From positions 1,736,001 to 1,800,000 of the forward strand of contig NZ_JAQLOI010000001.1 in the NCBI RefSeq assembly GCF_028204155.1: a stretch of DNA of 64,000 bases. The letters are read 5' to 3'. The notes below the pieces were generated by a model. That model was not told where the DNA came from. It ran no database searches and saw nothing but the letters and a program-made list of their open reading frames with translations. Origin of the DNA: Vibrio algarum (lineage in GTDB: Bacteria; Pseudomonadota; Gammaproteobacteria; Enterobacterales; Vibrionaceae). A program made the position numbers and the translations under genes. This document shows positions 17,526 through 26,501 of the stretch, piece by piece; position 1 is the stretch's first letter, and the number at the start of each line of letters is the position of its first letter.

Positions 17526-18677
17526 ATGGAATTCACCTATGGAAATTCAACAACAATACTGTTTGGTCAAGGTCAAATAGCCGCAATCAAAAAACAGATT
17601 CCAGCAGAAAAGAAAGTACTGGTTATATACGGTGGTGGTTCCATCAAGAGCAATGGCGTTTATGATCAAGTTGCAGCAGCATTGTCTGAGCATCAGTGGC
17701 AAGAGTTTTCAGGCGTTGAACCTAATCCAACAGTGGAAACTATGGATAAAGCGGTCGCTATCATTAAAGAGCAGGGTATTGATTTTGTTCTTGCTGTTGG
17801 TGGTGGTTCGGTAATTGATGGTTCTAAATACGCAGTAGCAGCAGCCAAATATGATGGCGATGGTTGGGATATTCTCATCGGTAAACATAAAGTGACAGAA
17901 GCAGTGCCATTAGCTGCTGTATTGACGTTACCAGCGACAGGTTCAGAATCGAACGCAGGTGCGGTGTTAACTCAAGCTGCCACAAAAACCAAGCTGCCTT
18001 TTGGTTCTCCGGCCGTTCAGCCGATTTTTGCTGTGCTTGATCCCGATACAATGAAATCATTGCCTGAACGTCAATTAAAAAATGGCTTGGTTGATGCGTG
18101 GGTTCATATTTGTGAGCTTTACGTAACGACGAAAAAAGAAGGCGCAATGGTACAAGACGGTTATTCAGAAGTTCTGTTACGCAACCTCCTTACTTTAGCC
18201 AAAGACTACGACTCTCGTGATAACGATGGATGGCGTAGTAACTTAATGTGGACTGCAAACCAAGCGTTATCAGGTCTGATCGGTGCTGGTGTTGCTCAGG
18301 ATTGGGCAACGCATATGATAGGCCATGAACTGACGGCATTATATGGTGTCGATCATGCTCGTTCACTGGCTATGATTCAGCCAGCGTTATACCGCAACCA
18401 AATTGAAGCTAAACGAGCTAAGCTAGAACAAATGGGTACTAATGTATTCGCTTTAGAATCAGGGAGTGATTTAGCGGAAAGAACAATTGAAGCAATCGAA
18501 GCGTTTTACCATAGCCTAGATGTCGCGACTCAATTGACAGATAGTGGTTCAGATAAAATTACTACCGTTAAAGATATTCTTGCTAACCTAGAAGCACACG
18601 GCATGTCGACACTTGGTGAAAACCAAGCAATTACACTTGATGAAAGCCGAAAAATACTTGAAGCTTCTGTTGCTTAA
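17526..18677 (+). CDS. yqhD: Iron-type alcohol dehydrogenase / aldehyde reductase YqhD-like
   Basis: NADPH-dependent reductase of short aldehydes in the iron-activated alcohol dehydrogenase family; 383 residues. Nucleotide-binding VLAVGGGSVIDGSK lies at about 90-103, LTLPATGSESNAGAV follows, and metal ligands are in GLVDAWVH, MIGHELTALYGVDHA. The start at 17526 (MEFTYGNSTT) has a GGAGAAAG site just upstream and matches the family; an ATG 12 nt earlier is less likely. Likely activated by the divergent AraC-type regulator (inference). Confidence 0.9.
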   Translation: MEFTYGNSTTILFGQGQIAAIKKQIPAEKKVLVIYGGGSIKSNGVYDQVAAALSEHQWQEFSGVEPNPTVETMDKAVAIIKEQGIDFVLAVGGGSVIDGSKYAVAAAKYDGDGWDILIGKHKVTEAVPLAAVLTLPATGSESNAGAVLTQAATKTKLPFGSPAVQPIFAVLDPDTMKSLPERQLKNGLVDAWVHICELYVTTKKEGAMVQDGYSEVLLRNLLTLAKDYDSRDNDGWRSNLMWTANQALSGLIGAGVAQDWATHMIGHELTALYGVDHARSLAMIQPALYRNQIEAKRAKLEQMGTNVFALESGSDLAERTIEAIEAFYHSLDVATQLTDSGSDKITTVKDILANLEAHGMSTLGENQAITLDESRKILEASVA

Positions 18678-18711
18678 TAAGTTAGAGATTTAAAATATCA
18701 GAGCCCCTTGA

Positions 18712-18737
18712 ATTTGATCGTTCAAGGGGCTTTTTTA
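18712..18737 (+). terminator. Terminator after yqhD
   Basis: Stem AGCCCCTTGAA / TTCAAGGGGCT with an eight-base loop and six T. Confidence 0.9.
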
Positions 18738-18781
18738 ATGACAACAAAATAAGAGAAAACTTAGCCCCTAAATGTCATTTA

Positions 18782-18806
18782 TCAATTCAATTCAATTCAA
18801 TTCAAA
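18782..18806 (+). repeat. Pentanucleotide tandem repeat (TCAAT)
   Basis: About five consecutive copies of TCAAT, the last ending TCAAA. It lies between the yqhD terminator and the promoter of the octaheme operon. Such tracts can vary in copy number by slippage. Confidence 0.85.
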
Positions 18807-18979
18807 AGTAGAACAGCTGAAATCTTAGCAAAGTTAATCTCTAAATTATCACATCAATACAGTTGATCTATTTAACAAATAATCTACCACCTTAGGATTA
18901 TTCTTTCGAGTTTATAGCATTTGCCAGTAATTAAATATGCATTATAAATAATTGTTTTATATCGATTATTACTGTTTTA

Positions 18980-18993
18980 TTGACATGGATCAA
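18980..18993 (+). promoter_or_regulatory. FNR-like site upstream of the octaheme operon
   Basis: TTGAC ATGG ATCAA matches the FNR consensus TTGAT-N4-ATCAA except one base. A TATATC -10 candidate at 19011-19016 places the site near -37, close to class II geometry (-41.5). Anaerobic activation would fit the respiratory genes downstream. Confidence 0.65.
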
Positions 18994-19294
18994 TTTGTGA
19001 GATTGATAATTATATCTACAGTATGTGATCTAGTTAGAAGGTTTCACTGAACTTTTTAAAAACCATGGGTAAGTTATGGGTTTTAGTATTATATTAGTGA
19101 TATGTATATAAGCTTTTAGTGTTTTAGTTTCTTCTGTTTGTTAGTCGAGTGTATCGCCTTTGGAAGTTACCTAATGCAAACGAGAGATTATGATTTTTAT
19201 ATAAGCATCACATATAACACTTCATTAGTTTTTACGGATAGAAAGCAGGTTATTCAACAAAGATGAAGATGCTGATCAAGAGGTAACGTTTTAA

Positions 19295-20914
19295 ATGAAG
19301 AAATTAATCATGCTAGCGATGCTACTTTGTTCTTGGGCGAGTTTCTCCTCTGCCTCAGGAGTAGAGGAGAACGCCACGCTAAAACGAGAAGTCAGCTCAA
19401 TAACGAGTACTGCTGATCACGCTACCTTTGAAGTGCTTAATCAAGAGTTTGATTACGCACCTGACGTAACAGAAGCGTGCTTGGAATGTCATACCGAAGC
19501 TTCAAAGCAACTCCATCAAACTTTCCATTGGACATGGTCCAAAGAGGTGGACGGAGTACAGGTTGGTAAAGCACAAAACGGTTTTAATAACTACTGTGTA
19601 TCGGCGAAAGGGAATGAGAGCTGTACACAGTGTCATATTGGTTTTGGTTGGCGCAATGAAGACTTTGATTTAGAAGCAGAAGAAAATGTCGACTGCCTTG
19701 TTTGTCATGACACTACCGGCACCTATAAAAAATCGTCTGCGTCGTCTGGTCATCCATACTACGAAGATCAAATGATAGGTGGGAAACTACAAAAAGCGGT
19801 AGACCTTTCTTACGTAGCAACGCATGTAGGAAACCCGGAACGCGAAAACTGCCTAGCCTGTCATGCTAACGGAGGCGGTGGTAATGGTGTTAAGCATGGT
19901 GACACGGACATGTCCCTAGTTCAGCCAGAGTTCGCATTAGATGTGCATATGAGCCCTGAGAAGCTCGACTTCGCTTGCCAAGACTGCCATACCACAAATG
20001 ACCACCAAATCTCGGGTCGCTACAACGATCGTAAAGCCTTTGTAGACCATGACCTCAACATGGGGCGTTCTGATCGTGATGGCAACAATGTCTCATGTGA
20101 ATCATGTCATAGTGCGGCACCACACGACGATAGAGATATTGATAATCACACCGCCAAAGTGGCTTGTACGTCATGTCACATACCAGAAATGGCTCGTGGG
20201 CCTTACCTAACCAAACTTTCTTGGGACTGGTCGACAGCAGGGAAAACTAAAGACGGCAAACCTTATGTAGAAGACGAAATCTTTGATGGTGTCGAAAATC
20301 ACTCATATATGAGTAAAAAAGGCACATTCACGTGGGGTAAAAATGTGGTTCCGGAGTACCGTTGGTACAAAGGCGAACTTAATCAAATGACGCTATTGGA
20401 TACTATAGATCCCAATAACGCACCTATTGATATCAACCCGCCAACGGGTAGCTATAACGACCCTGATGCACGTATCTGGCCTTTTAAAATCCATAAAGGT
20501 AATCAACCTTACGATACCGAGTTAAACAGAATTTTACCTATCAAATTATACGGTAAAGCTTCGTCTGGCGCGCTTTGGACAACATTAGATTGGGACAAAG
20601 CCTTAGAAGCCGGTGCAAAATTGAATCATGTTGAATTTAGCGGTAATTACGACTTCGTTGAAACTAATGGTTATTGGCCAATTAAACACATGGTAGCGCC
20701 AGCGGACCAAGCCGTGAAGTGCTCGGCTTGTCACAGTAATCAAAGCCGATTAAATGGATTGAACGATTTTTATTTAGTGGGTCGCGACAGCTATACCTTG
20801 GTTGAATGGTTTGGAGCCATTGCAATTTGGGGTGGATTGGCCGGCGTGATTTTGCATGCGCTAGGAAGAATAATCACGATGCGCAATCGTAAGCAACAGA
20901 CTAACCAGAAGTAA
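19295..20914 (+). CDS. Octaheme c-type cytochrome, tetrathionate reductase family
   Basis: A periplasmic multiheme cytochrome of 539 residues with signal peptide (MKKLIMLAMLLCSWASFSSA). I count eight CxxCH motifs: CLECH, CTQCH, CLVCH, CLACH, CQDCH, CESCH, CTSCH and CSACH. Spacing and length resemble Shewanella octaheme tetrathionate reductase, which also reduces nitrite and hydroxylamine in vitro, so the physiological substrate is uncertain. A C-terminal hydrophobic helix (about 508-530) could anchor it to the membrane. First gene of an operon with a cytochrome b and a rhodanese protein. Confidence 0.87.
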   Translation: MKKLIMLAMLLCSWASFSSASGVEENATLKREVSSITSTADHATFEVLNQEFDYAPDVTEACLECHTEASKQLHQTFHWTWSKEVDGVQVGKAQNGFNNYCVSAKGNESCTQCHIGFGWRNEDFDLEAEENVDCLVCHDTTGTYKKSSASSGHPYYEDQMIGGKLQKAVDLSYVATHVGNPERENCLACHANGGGGNGVKHGDTDMSLVQPEFALDVHMSPEKLDFACQDCHTTNDHQISGRYNDRKAFVDHDLNMGRSDRDGNNVSCESCHSAAPHDDRDIDNHTAKVACTSCHIPEMARGPYLTKLSWDWSTAGKTKDGKPYVEDEIFDGVENHSYMSKKGTFTWGKNVVPEYRWYKGELNQMTLLDTIDPNNAPIDINPPTGSYNDPDARIWPFKIHKGNQPYDTELNRILPIKLYGKASSGALWTTLDWDKALEAGAKLNHVEFSGNYDFVETNGYWPIKHMVAPADQAVKCSACHSNQSRLNGLNDFYLVGRDSYTLVEWFGAIAIWGGLAGVILHALGRIITMRNRKQQTNQK

Positions 20915-20929
20915 CAATTACGGGAAATT

Positions 20930-21526
20930 ATGATGAACAAGACAGTTGTAATATTTAAACGTTTTGAACGCTTCTGGCACTGGGGACAAGCTGCATTAGT
21001 ATTGCTGCTTATCGTAACCGGCCTGGAGCTACACGGAACTATCGACCTTTTAGGTTTTGGAAAAAGTTCGCACTTTCACCATTTCGCTGGGTTTATTTGG
21101 GCGGCGTTGGTCGTGATGATATTTACGTGGGTATTCACTACTGGTGAATGGAAGCAATTTGTACCAGATATGAAAGGCATTGACGGGGTATTGCGATTCT
21201 ATCTGTACGGGGTTTTTGTTGGTGAACCACATCCTCACCATATGTCTCCAGTAAACAAGTTTAACCCATTACAAAGAGTCGCCTATCTTGGTCTGTTGTT
21301 TGTACTAATCCCGCTGCAAATAATCACAGGGTTAATCTTCTTTTTCTTTCCAGAATTGCGCGCTGCAGGGTTTATCGACCATATAGGGATAGTTGCAGCA
21401 ATACACACGTTTTGTGCTTATTCGGTTATCGCTTTCCTTGTGGTGCATTTATATCTTATTACGCTTGGCCAGAAGTTATCTAGTCATATGAAAGCGATGC
21501 TGTCAGGCAAAGAAGAGATCGAATAA
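20930..21526 (+). CDS. Membrane cytochrome b (b561 / formate dehydrogenase gamma type)
   Basis: A 198-residue di-heme cytochrome b with four hydrophobic helices. Histidine ligands are suggested by FERFWHWGQA near residue 17, HFHHFAGF near 50, and AAIHTFCAYS and LVVHLYLITLG near the C-terminus. It starts 15 nt after the octaheme gene and probably passes quinol electrons to it. Start could be the second ATG, three bases later. Confidence 0.86.
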   Translation: MMNKTVVIFKRFERFWHWGQAALVLLLIVTGLELHGTIDLLGFGKSSHFHHFAGFIWAALVVMIFTWVFTTGEWKQFVPDMKGIDGVLRFYLYGVFVGEPHPHHMSPVNKFNPLQRVAYLGLLFVLIPLQIITGLIFFFFPELRAAGFIDHIGIVAAIHTFCAYSVIAFLVVHLYLITLGQKLSSHMKAMLSGKEEIE

Positions 21527-21562
21527 CAAAGAATTTTAAATTGAAAAACAGAGGGTTTTACC

Positions 21563-21889
21563 ATGAAAAAAATAATTTTGGGTCTGTTAGCCGCAATGAT
21601 GTCCTTCGGTGCATGTGCAGATGCCGCAGAGGGACAAGAGTATTATTTAGAATACCTGCGTCCGTATTTTGGTTATAACGGCCAAGATTTTGCAGAACAG
21701 CATCTAAAAGTGGAATGGAAACGCTATTTCAAAAAAGATGCGAAAAGATTTATCAAAACATACAGTAAAAAACATCCTGAATCAGCTGAATTCCTCGCAA
21801 GCGAAGATTTCCAAAAAATCGCACCGCATATTGCCGATTTTGCAATTAAGTACGCAGCGGATAGTGGTGAGCTGGCTGCTTGTAACTAG
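21563..21889 (+). CDS. Small exported protein of the octaheme operon, unknown
   Basis: A 108-residue protein with a signal peptide (MKKIILGLLAAMMSFGACADA). The mature part is rich in Lys, Tyr and Phe and probably helical, with no CxxCH heme motif. A Cys near the cleavage site might be lipidated, but the lipobox is poor, and a second Cys is next to last. It sits between a cytochrome b and a rhodanese protein, so a periplasmic sulfur or electron-transfer role is possible but unproven. Confidence 0.65.
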   Translation: MKKIILGLLAAMMSFGACADAAEGQEYYLEYLRPYFGYNGQDFAEQHLKVEWKRYFKKDAKRFIKTYSKKHPESAEFLASEDFQKIAPHIADFAIKYAADSGELAACN

Positions 21890-21939
21890 TTAAATCTAAC
21901 GGTCGACAAAAAGTCTATTCATAATTTGGAGAAAACAAA

Positions 21940-23226
21940 ATGTTAAAACATTCGCTGATTATTACATCGTTGCTGTTTGCGCCAATGTCGCTAATGGCTG
22001 AAGAGGTAGTAGGTAAAGTTCAATCCATTTCTACCAACGCCAAGGTTATTCAATACCTAAACCCTAAAACCAAAGAAGTTACGGTTATAAAATTTACCGA
22101 CCAGACGAAATTAGTTGATGCTGAGTCGTTTAAAGACCTTACCGTAAATACCAAGTTTAAGGCGACAATAGACGAAAATGGTGTCGCAACCAAAATTAAG
22201 AGAGTATTGGTTAAACTTCCAGCAGAACAGGTCATCGATACGGATACGCTATCTGAGCTATTAGATGAAGGCGAACCAGTCTTCATTGGTGATGCACGTC
22301 CACTGAACGTTTATAACGTAGGTCATATACCAACATCCAAGGCGACACCATCTAATAAGTTAAAAGAGAATCTTAATTGGCTACCTAAAGATAAAGATGC
22401 CTTAATCGTATTCTATTGTGGTGGTGTTACCTGCCCGTTAAGTCCCGCCGCGCTTAAGATCGCGATGGCAAACGGCTACACCAATGTAAAAGCCTATGTA
22501 GAAGGTTTCCCTGCATGGAAAGGTGAGGTTTATCCAGCACACGTGAACGCAGACTGGGTTAAAAAGAACCTCGATAAACACCATGTGATTTTGGATGTTC
22601 GCGCTAACCCAGCAATGTCAGTAAAAGGAGCAGTAACACTGCCTTCTGAAGAACTTTCTGCAATGCATGAGAAGATGAATAAAGAGAAGGTGCCAACAAA
22701 TAAACGCACTATCTTTAATTTGAGAGATAAAAAGGCACCAATAATTATCGTTGCTAATACGGCGGATGCAGATGAAGCTATTGAAGCCTATGAAGTGCTT
22801 ACTTTTTGGAAATTTAAGAATGTTGTCATCTTAAAAGAAGGCATGGAAGGTTGGGCAGCTGCAAAACTGCCTGAAGATAAAGTAGCGACTGAACTTGTCT
22901 ATGAGAAAAAACTGGCTAAGGGTGCAGTTGAAGAGTCGGTCTTTGTGAAGGCGGCTAAAGAAGGCACAGCAATGATTATCGATGTTCGAGATGCTGGCGA
23001 AGTAAACCACGGCGCGGTGAAAGGATCTGTTAATATTCCTTTAGGTGAGCTAGACCAAAACCTCGCTAAGATCCCTAAAGATAAACTGGTCATTTTACAC
23101 TGTGTCGGTGGTGCACGTGCTTCACTTGGATATACCTTACTGACTAAGAAGGGCTACACAAACGTTAAGTTCTTAAACGACACCTTTGCTGATGTTGCAA
23201 AAGATAACGGTATTGAATTGATGTAA
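21940..23226 (+). CDS. Exported triple-rhodanese protein
   Basis: A 428-residue protein with a signal peptide and about 80 residues of beta-rich domain, followed by three rhodanese modules. The first (about 115-200) has an active-site-like Cys in YCGGVTCPLS, the second (about 205-310) has lost the Cys (IIIVANTADAD), and the third (about 330-425) has HCVGGARAS. Rhodaneses carry sulfane sulfur, so with the octaheme cytochrome this suggests periplasmic metabolism of tetrathionate, thiosulfate or polysulfide (inference). Confidence 0.82.
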   Translation: MLKHSLIITSLLFAPMSLMAEEVVGKVQSISTNAKVIQYLNPKTKEVTVIKFTDQTKLVDAESFKDLTVNTKFKATIDENGVATKIKRVLVKLPAEQVIDTDTLSELLDEGEPVFIGDARPLNVYNVGHIPTSKATPSNKLKENLNWLPKDKDALIVFYCGGVTCPLSPAALKIAMANGYTNVKAYVEGFPAWKGEVYPAHVNADWVKKNLDKHHVILDVRANPAMSVKGAVTLPSEELSAMHEKMNKEKVPTNKRTIFNLRDKKAPIIIVANTADADEAIEAYEVLTFWKFKNVVILKEGMEGWAAAKLPEDKVATELVYEKKLAKGAVEESVFVKAAKEGTAMIIDVRDAGEVNHGAVKGSVNIPLGELDQNLAKIPKDKLVILHCVGGARASLGYTLLTKKGYTNVKFLNDTFADVAKDNGIELM

Positions 23227-23262
23227 AAAAAGGCCATGCGTTAATGAGTTAACGCATGGCCT
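23226..23262 (-). terminator. Terminator between rhodanese and LysR genes
   Basis: A 14-bp stem, AGGCCATGCGTTAA and its complement, with a TGAG loop. The minus-strand side has a run of seven T, so it mainly ends the LysR transcript; the plus side has only CTCTCTTCT. Confidence 0.85.
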
Positions 23263-23290
23263 CTCTTCTATAGCGAGTGGAACTACGAAC

Positions 23291-24190
23291 TCAGAATACG
23301 TGAAGAATCGAGTGATACTTGTCTCTTATATGCTCAATAAGTAGCTGTATTTTCTTTGGCACCTGCTTGGTGTAGGGGTATACCGCATAGATACCTAATT
23401 TCTTTGCGACCAAGTCTGGAAAAATATCGACTAAATCACCAGCCACAATGTCATCGTAAACCAATACAGAAGGCATATAAGCGATACCACGCCCTCCTAG
23501 AGTTGCTCTTCGCAGCGCTGAAGCGTCATCGGTAGCGAAATTACCTGCCACAGTAATAATGTAATCCCCATCTTTACCTTTAAACTCCCATTCGGTTGCG
23601 CCACTTGTTTGATAGGTATATTTAAGGCAGTTGTGCTTAACGAGATCAGAAGGAATAAAAGGGCGGCCTTTAGATTGAATATAGTCGGGTGAGGCGCAAA
23701 CAACCCATTGAGAGTCAGTAATGTGTCGTGCTATTAAACTTGAGTCTTCTAAATGACCGGTTCGAATGACCAAATCGTAGCCTTCTTCCACTAAATCTAC
23801 AAACCGATTATTCAGGTTCATTTCTATATTGATACCAGGGTAAAGATTACAAAATTCGGCAATCGTATCCGCCAATACCAGCCGACCAGAAATTGTTGGT
23901 ACAGACATTCGTATGTTGCCGCTAATTGCGTCCCCATAACCAGAGAGCGCTTCTTGACCATCTAACACCGCTTGTTTCACAGTTTTAGCATGTTCTAACA
24001 GGGTGGCCCCCGCTTCTGTAAGCGTTAGTTTTCGAGTCGTACGGTAAAGCAGAGCAACACCAAGCTCTTTCTCTAACCGTGTAATTCTCTTGCTAACTAC
24101 TGAATTTGTAAGGTTATTTTTTTCAGCAGCTTTGCTAAAGCTGCTAAGTTCAATGACCTGTGCAAAGAGCAATAAATCATCTGCATTCAT
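23291..24190 (-). CDS. LysR-family transcriptional regulator
   Basis: 299 residues with an N-terminal winged helix-turn-helix (DDLLLFAQVIELSSFSKAAE, SVVSKRITRLEKELG at about 4-45) and a periplasmic-binding-like effector domain. It is divergent from lutABC with 128 bp between the start codons. That position and a 9-bp inverted repeat next to its own start make it the likely regulator of lactate use, but the effector is not known. Confidence 0.88.
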   Translation of the reverse strand: MNADDLLLFAQVIELSSFSKAAEKNNLTNSVVSKRITRLEKELGVALLYRTTRKLTLTEAGATLLEHAKTVKQAVLDGQEALSGYGDAISGNIRMSVPTISGRLVLADTIAEFCNLYPGINIEMNLNNRFVDLVEEGYDLVIRTGHLEDSSLIARHITDSQWVVCASPDYIQSKGRPFIPSDLVKHNCLKYTYQTSGATEWEFKGKDGDYIITVAGNFATDDASALRRATLGGRGIAYMPSVLVYDDIVAGDLVDIFPDLVAKKLGIYAVYPYTKQVPKKIQLLIEHIRDKYHSILHVF

Positions 24191-24206
24191 ACATTATATC
24201 TTATTT

Positions 24207-24231
24207 GGAAATAATTAATTTCATTATTTCC
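24207..24231. promoter_or_regulatory. Inverted repeat, candidate LysR operator
   Basis: Perfect 9-base arms GGAAATAAT and ATTATTTCC with a 7-base centre, 16 bp upstream of the lysR start and 88 bp before lutA. LysR regulators commonly bind such sites between divergent genes. Confidence 0.6.
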
Positions 24232-24318
24232 CTATATCGCTCAAAGATAAAGGACTATTGTTGAAAAAGTAAACATAACAATAACTCACACAAGATAAAC
24301 GCAATGAGGCCACAATAC

Positions 24319-25074
24319 ATGCGTATTTACCCTACGAAGCCGAATAAAGTCTATTTTTACGCCACTTGCTTAGTGGATATGTTTGACCCAGACGCCGGGT
24401 TAAATGCAATGCGTCTCATGGAAAACGAGGGACTAGAGGTTATCTTCGTTGAAAAGCAGACCTGTTGCGGCCAGCCAGCTTACACCACGGGCTACGATGA
24501 TGAAGCAAAAAAAATCGCTTTGAGTCAGATAGCGCTGTTTCCAGAACAATATCCAGTTGTTGTTTTGTCTGGCTCTTGTGGAGGTATGATGCATCATCAT
24601 TATCAACGCTTGTTTAAAGGGGATAAACAGGAGTCTTCGGTAAATCAATTTTGCGACCGTGTATTTGAGTTGACAGAATTTCTAGTTAACGTATGTCGAA
24701 CAAAACTAACGGACAAAGGAGAGCAAAGTAGCGTAGTGATGCATACATCGTGCGCGGCAAGACGTGAAATGAATGTTCATGTTACCGCAACTCAGCTCCT
24801 AGACCAGTTAGATAATGTAGAACTTAAGAAACAGGCTTATGAAGAGGAATGTTGCGGGTTTGGCGGTACTTTTTCGGTAAAACACCCAAATATTAGCCAG
24901 GCTATGGTCGAGGACAAAACAAAACACATAGAAGCGGTAGGTGCGGATACGTTAGTGAGCGCAGATTGGGGGTGTTTACTCAATATTAATGGTGCGTATG
25001 AGTATCAAGGAAAAGCAATTAGAGGGCAGCATATCGCGAGCTTTATAATTGAACGAATAGGAGGAGCTCACTAA
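24319..25074 (+). CDS. lutA: L-lactate utilisation Fe-S protein LutA (LldE)
   Basis: A CCG-domain iron-sulfur subunit of the LutABC lactate dehydrogenase complex. Cysteine signatures are TCCGQPAYTTG near residue 50 and ECCGFGGTFSVK near 185. I prefer ATG 24319 over 24304, because GAGG lies 9 bases before it and MRIYPTKPNKVYFYATC is a more typical start. The stop overlaps the lutB start. Confidence 0.9.
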   Translation: MRIYPTKPNKVYFYATCLVDMFDPDAGLNAMRLMENEGLEVIFVEKQTCCGQPAYTTGYDDEAKKIALSQIALFPEQYPVVVLSGSCGGMMHHHYQRLFKGDKQESSVNQFCDRVFELTEFLVNVCRTKLTDKGEQSSVVMHTSCAARREMNVHVTATQLLDQLDNVELKKQAYEEECCGFGGTFSVKHPNISQAMVEDKTKHIEAVGADTLVSADWGCLLNINGAYEYQGKAIRGQHIASFIIERIGGAH

Positions 25075-26501
25075 TGTCACAGACGCCTCAAGACTTCCAT
25101 ACTCAAGCAAAAACCGCCCTACAAGATAAGCAATTACGGGCAAATTTCCGTGGTGCGATGGATTACCTACGAGATAAACGAAAAACGGCGTTCTCAGATC
25201 AAGACGAAGAGACGGCAATTCGTGATCTTTCAGAAGCTATCAGACAACGATGTTTAAGTAAGTTACCAACACTGCTCGAACAGCTTGAACAAAACTGTAT
25301 CGCGAATGGCATTCAAGTCCATTGGGCAGAAGACGCTCAGCAAGCAAACAGTATTGTCGCGGATATCGCTAATCGAGTGGATGGTAAGTTTGTTATCAAA
25401 GGTAAATCGATGGTGAGCGAAGAGATTGAACTCAACCACGAAATGGCAAAGATAGGTATTGAATGCCTAGAAAGTGATATGGGGGAATATATTGTCCAAC
25501 TTGATGGTGATAAGCCATCACATATTATCATGCCGGCAATACACAAAAATAAACAGGAAGTAAGCGATACCTTCGAACAAAACCTAGATGATTTTTCACC
25601 AACAGTTGATGTGGATGAATTGATTCAAACTGGGCGTACGCGGTTACGTCGTAAGTTTCATGATGCGGATATAGGATTGTCAGGTGTCAATTTTGCCGTA
25701 GCAGAAACGGGCACACTGTGTCTTGTAGAAAACGAAGGTAATGGCCGCATGACCACAACCGTGCCTAACGTCCACATTGCCATTACCGGTATCGAGAAGG
25801 TTGTCGAGTTTCTATCTGACGTTCCTCCGCTATATAGTGCGCTAACTCGCTCAGCGACGGGACAAGCAATCAGTACTTATTTCAACATGATAACCTCACC
25901 GAGAAAACCAGGTGAAAAAGATGGGCCTCAAGAGGTACATCTAGTTTTACTCGATAACGGTAGAACTCAAGCGTATAGAGACGAAGAATTACGAAAGACT
26001 CTTCAGTGTATACGCTGTGGAGCCTGCATGAATCATTGCCCGGTGTACACTAAAATTGGTGGACACGCATACGGTACAGTTTATCCGGGGCCTATAGGGA
26101 AAATTATCTCACCTCACTTGCTAGGTATAGAACAAACTAAGCATTTGGTTACCGCGTCAAGCTTATGCGGTGCCTGTGGTGAAGTGTGCCCCGTGCGTAT
26201 TCCTATCCCAGAAATGCTGCAACGATTAAGGCGAGAAGCAAAGAATCCTGAGCCGGTAGGTACTTTACCCTTAGATGGTCAGGCGTCTGCGGCCAGTAAA
26301 ACAGAATCATTGGCGATAAAAAGCTTCGCCTACGCAGCAACTCATCCAAACCTCTATCACTTTGGTACAGGTGCAACAGCCAAGCTAAGAGGACTTATGC
26401 CCAAAAACATAGGCCCATGGACACAATGCCGAACAGCACCACAACCTGCGAAAAAAACACTACACCAAACAATGAAAGAGAACAAAAGGGGCGGACAATG
26501 A
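25074..26501 (+). CDS. lutB: L-lactate utilisation Fe-S protein LutB (LldF)
   Basis: 475 residues. The LUD-domain core (about 60-300, KGKSMVSEEIELN, AETGTLCLVENEGN) is followed by two ferredoxin-type clusters, CIRCGACMNHCPVY and CGACGEVCPVR (about 305-375). With LutA and LutC it oxidises L-lactate to pyruvate. Overlaps both neighbours by four bases or fewer, so the operon is translationally coupled. Confidence 0.92.
   Translation: MSQTPQDFHTQAKTALQDKQLRANFRGAMDYLRDKRKTAFSDQDEETAIRDLSEAIRQRCLSKLPTLLEQLEQNCIANGIQVHWAEDAQQANSIVADIANRVDGKFVIKGKSMVSEEIELNHEMAKIGIECLESDMGEYIVQLDGDKPSHIIMPAIHKNKQEVSDTFEQNLDDFSPTVDVDELIQTGRTRLRRKFHDADIGLSGVNFAVAETGTLCLVENEGNGRMTTTVPNVHIAITGIEKVVEFLSDVPPLYSALTRSATGQAISTYFNMITSPRKPGEKDGPQEVHLVLLDNGRTQAYRDEELRKTLQCIRCGACMNHCPVYTKIGGHAYGTVYPGPIGKIISPHLLGIEQTKHLVTASSLCGACGEVCPVRIPIPEMLQRLRREAKNPEPVGTLPLDGQASAASKTESLAIKSFAYAATHPNLYHFGTGATAKLRGLMPKNIGPWTQCRTAPQPAKKTLHQTMKENKRGGQ

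Larger units (their letters stand above)
18738..19294. other. Long intergenic region upstream of the octaheme operon
   Basis: 557 bp without a credible gene. It contains a TCAAT microsatellite at 18782-18806 and an FNR-like box at 18980-18993 with AT-rich promoter sequence after it. This leaves an untranslated leader of about 265 nt before the cytochrome gene, in which I saw no clear riboswitch. Confidence 0.65.
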
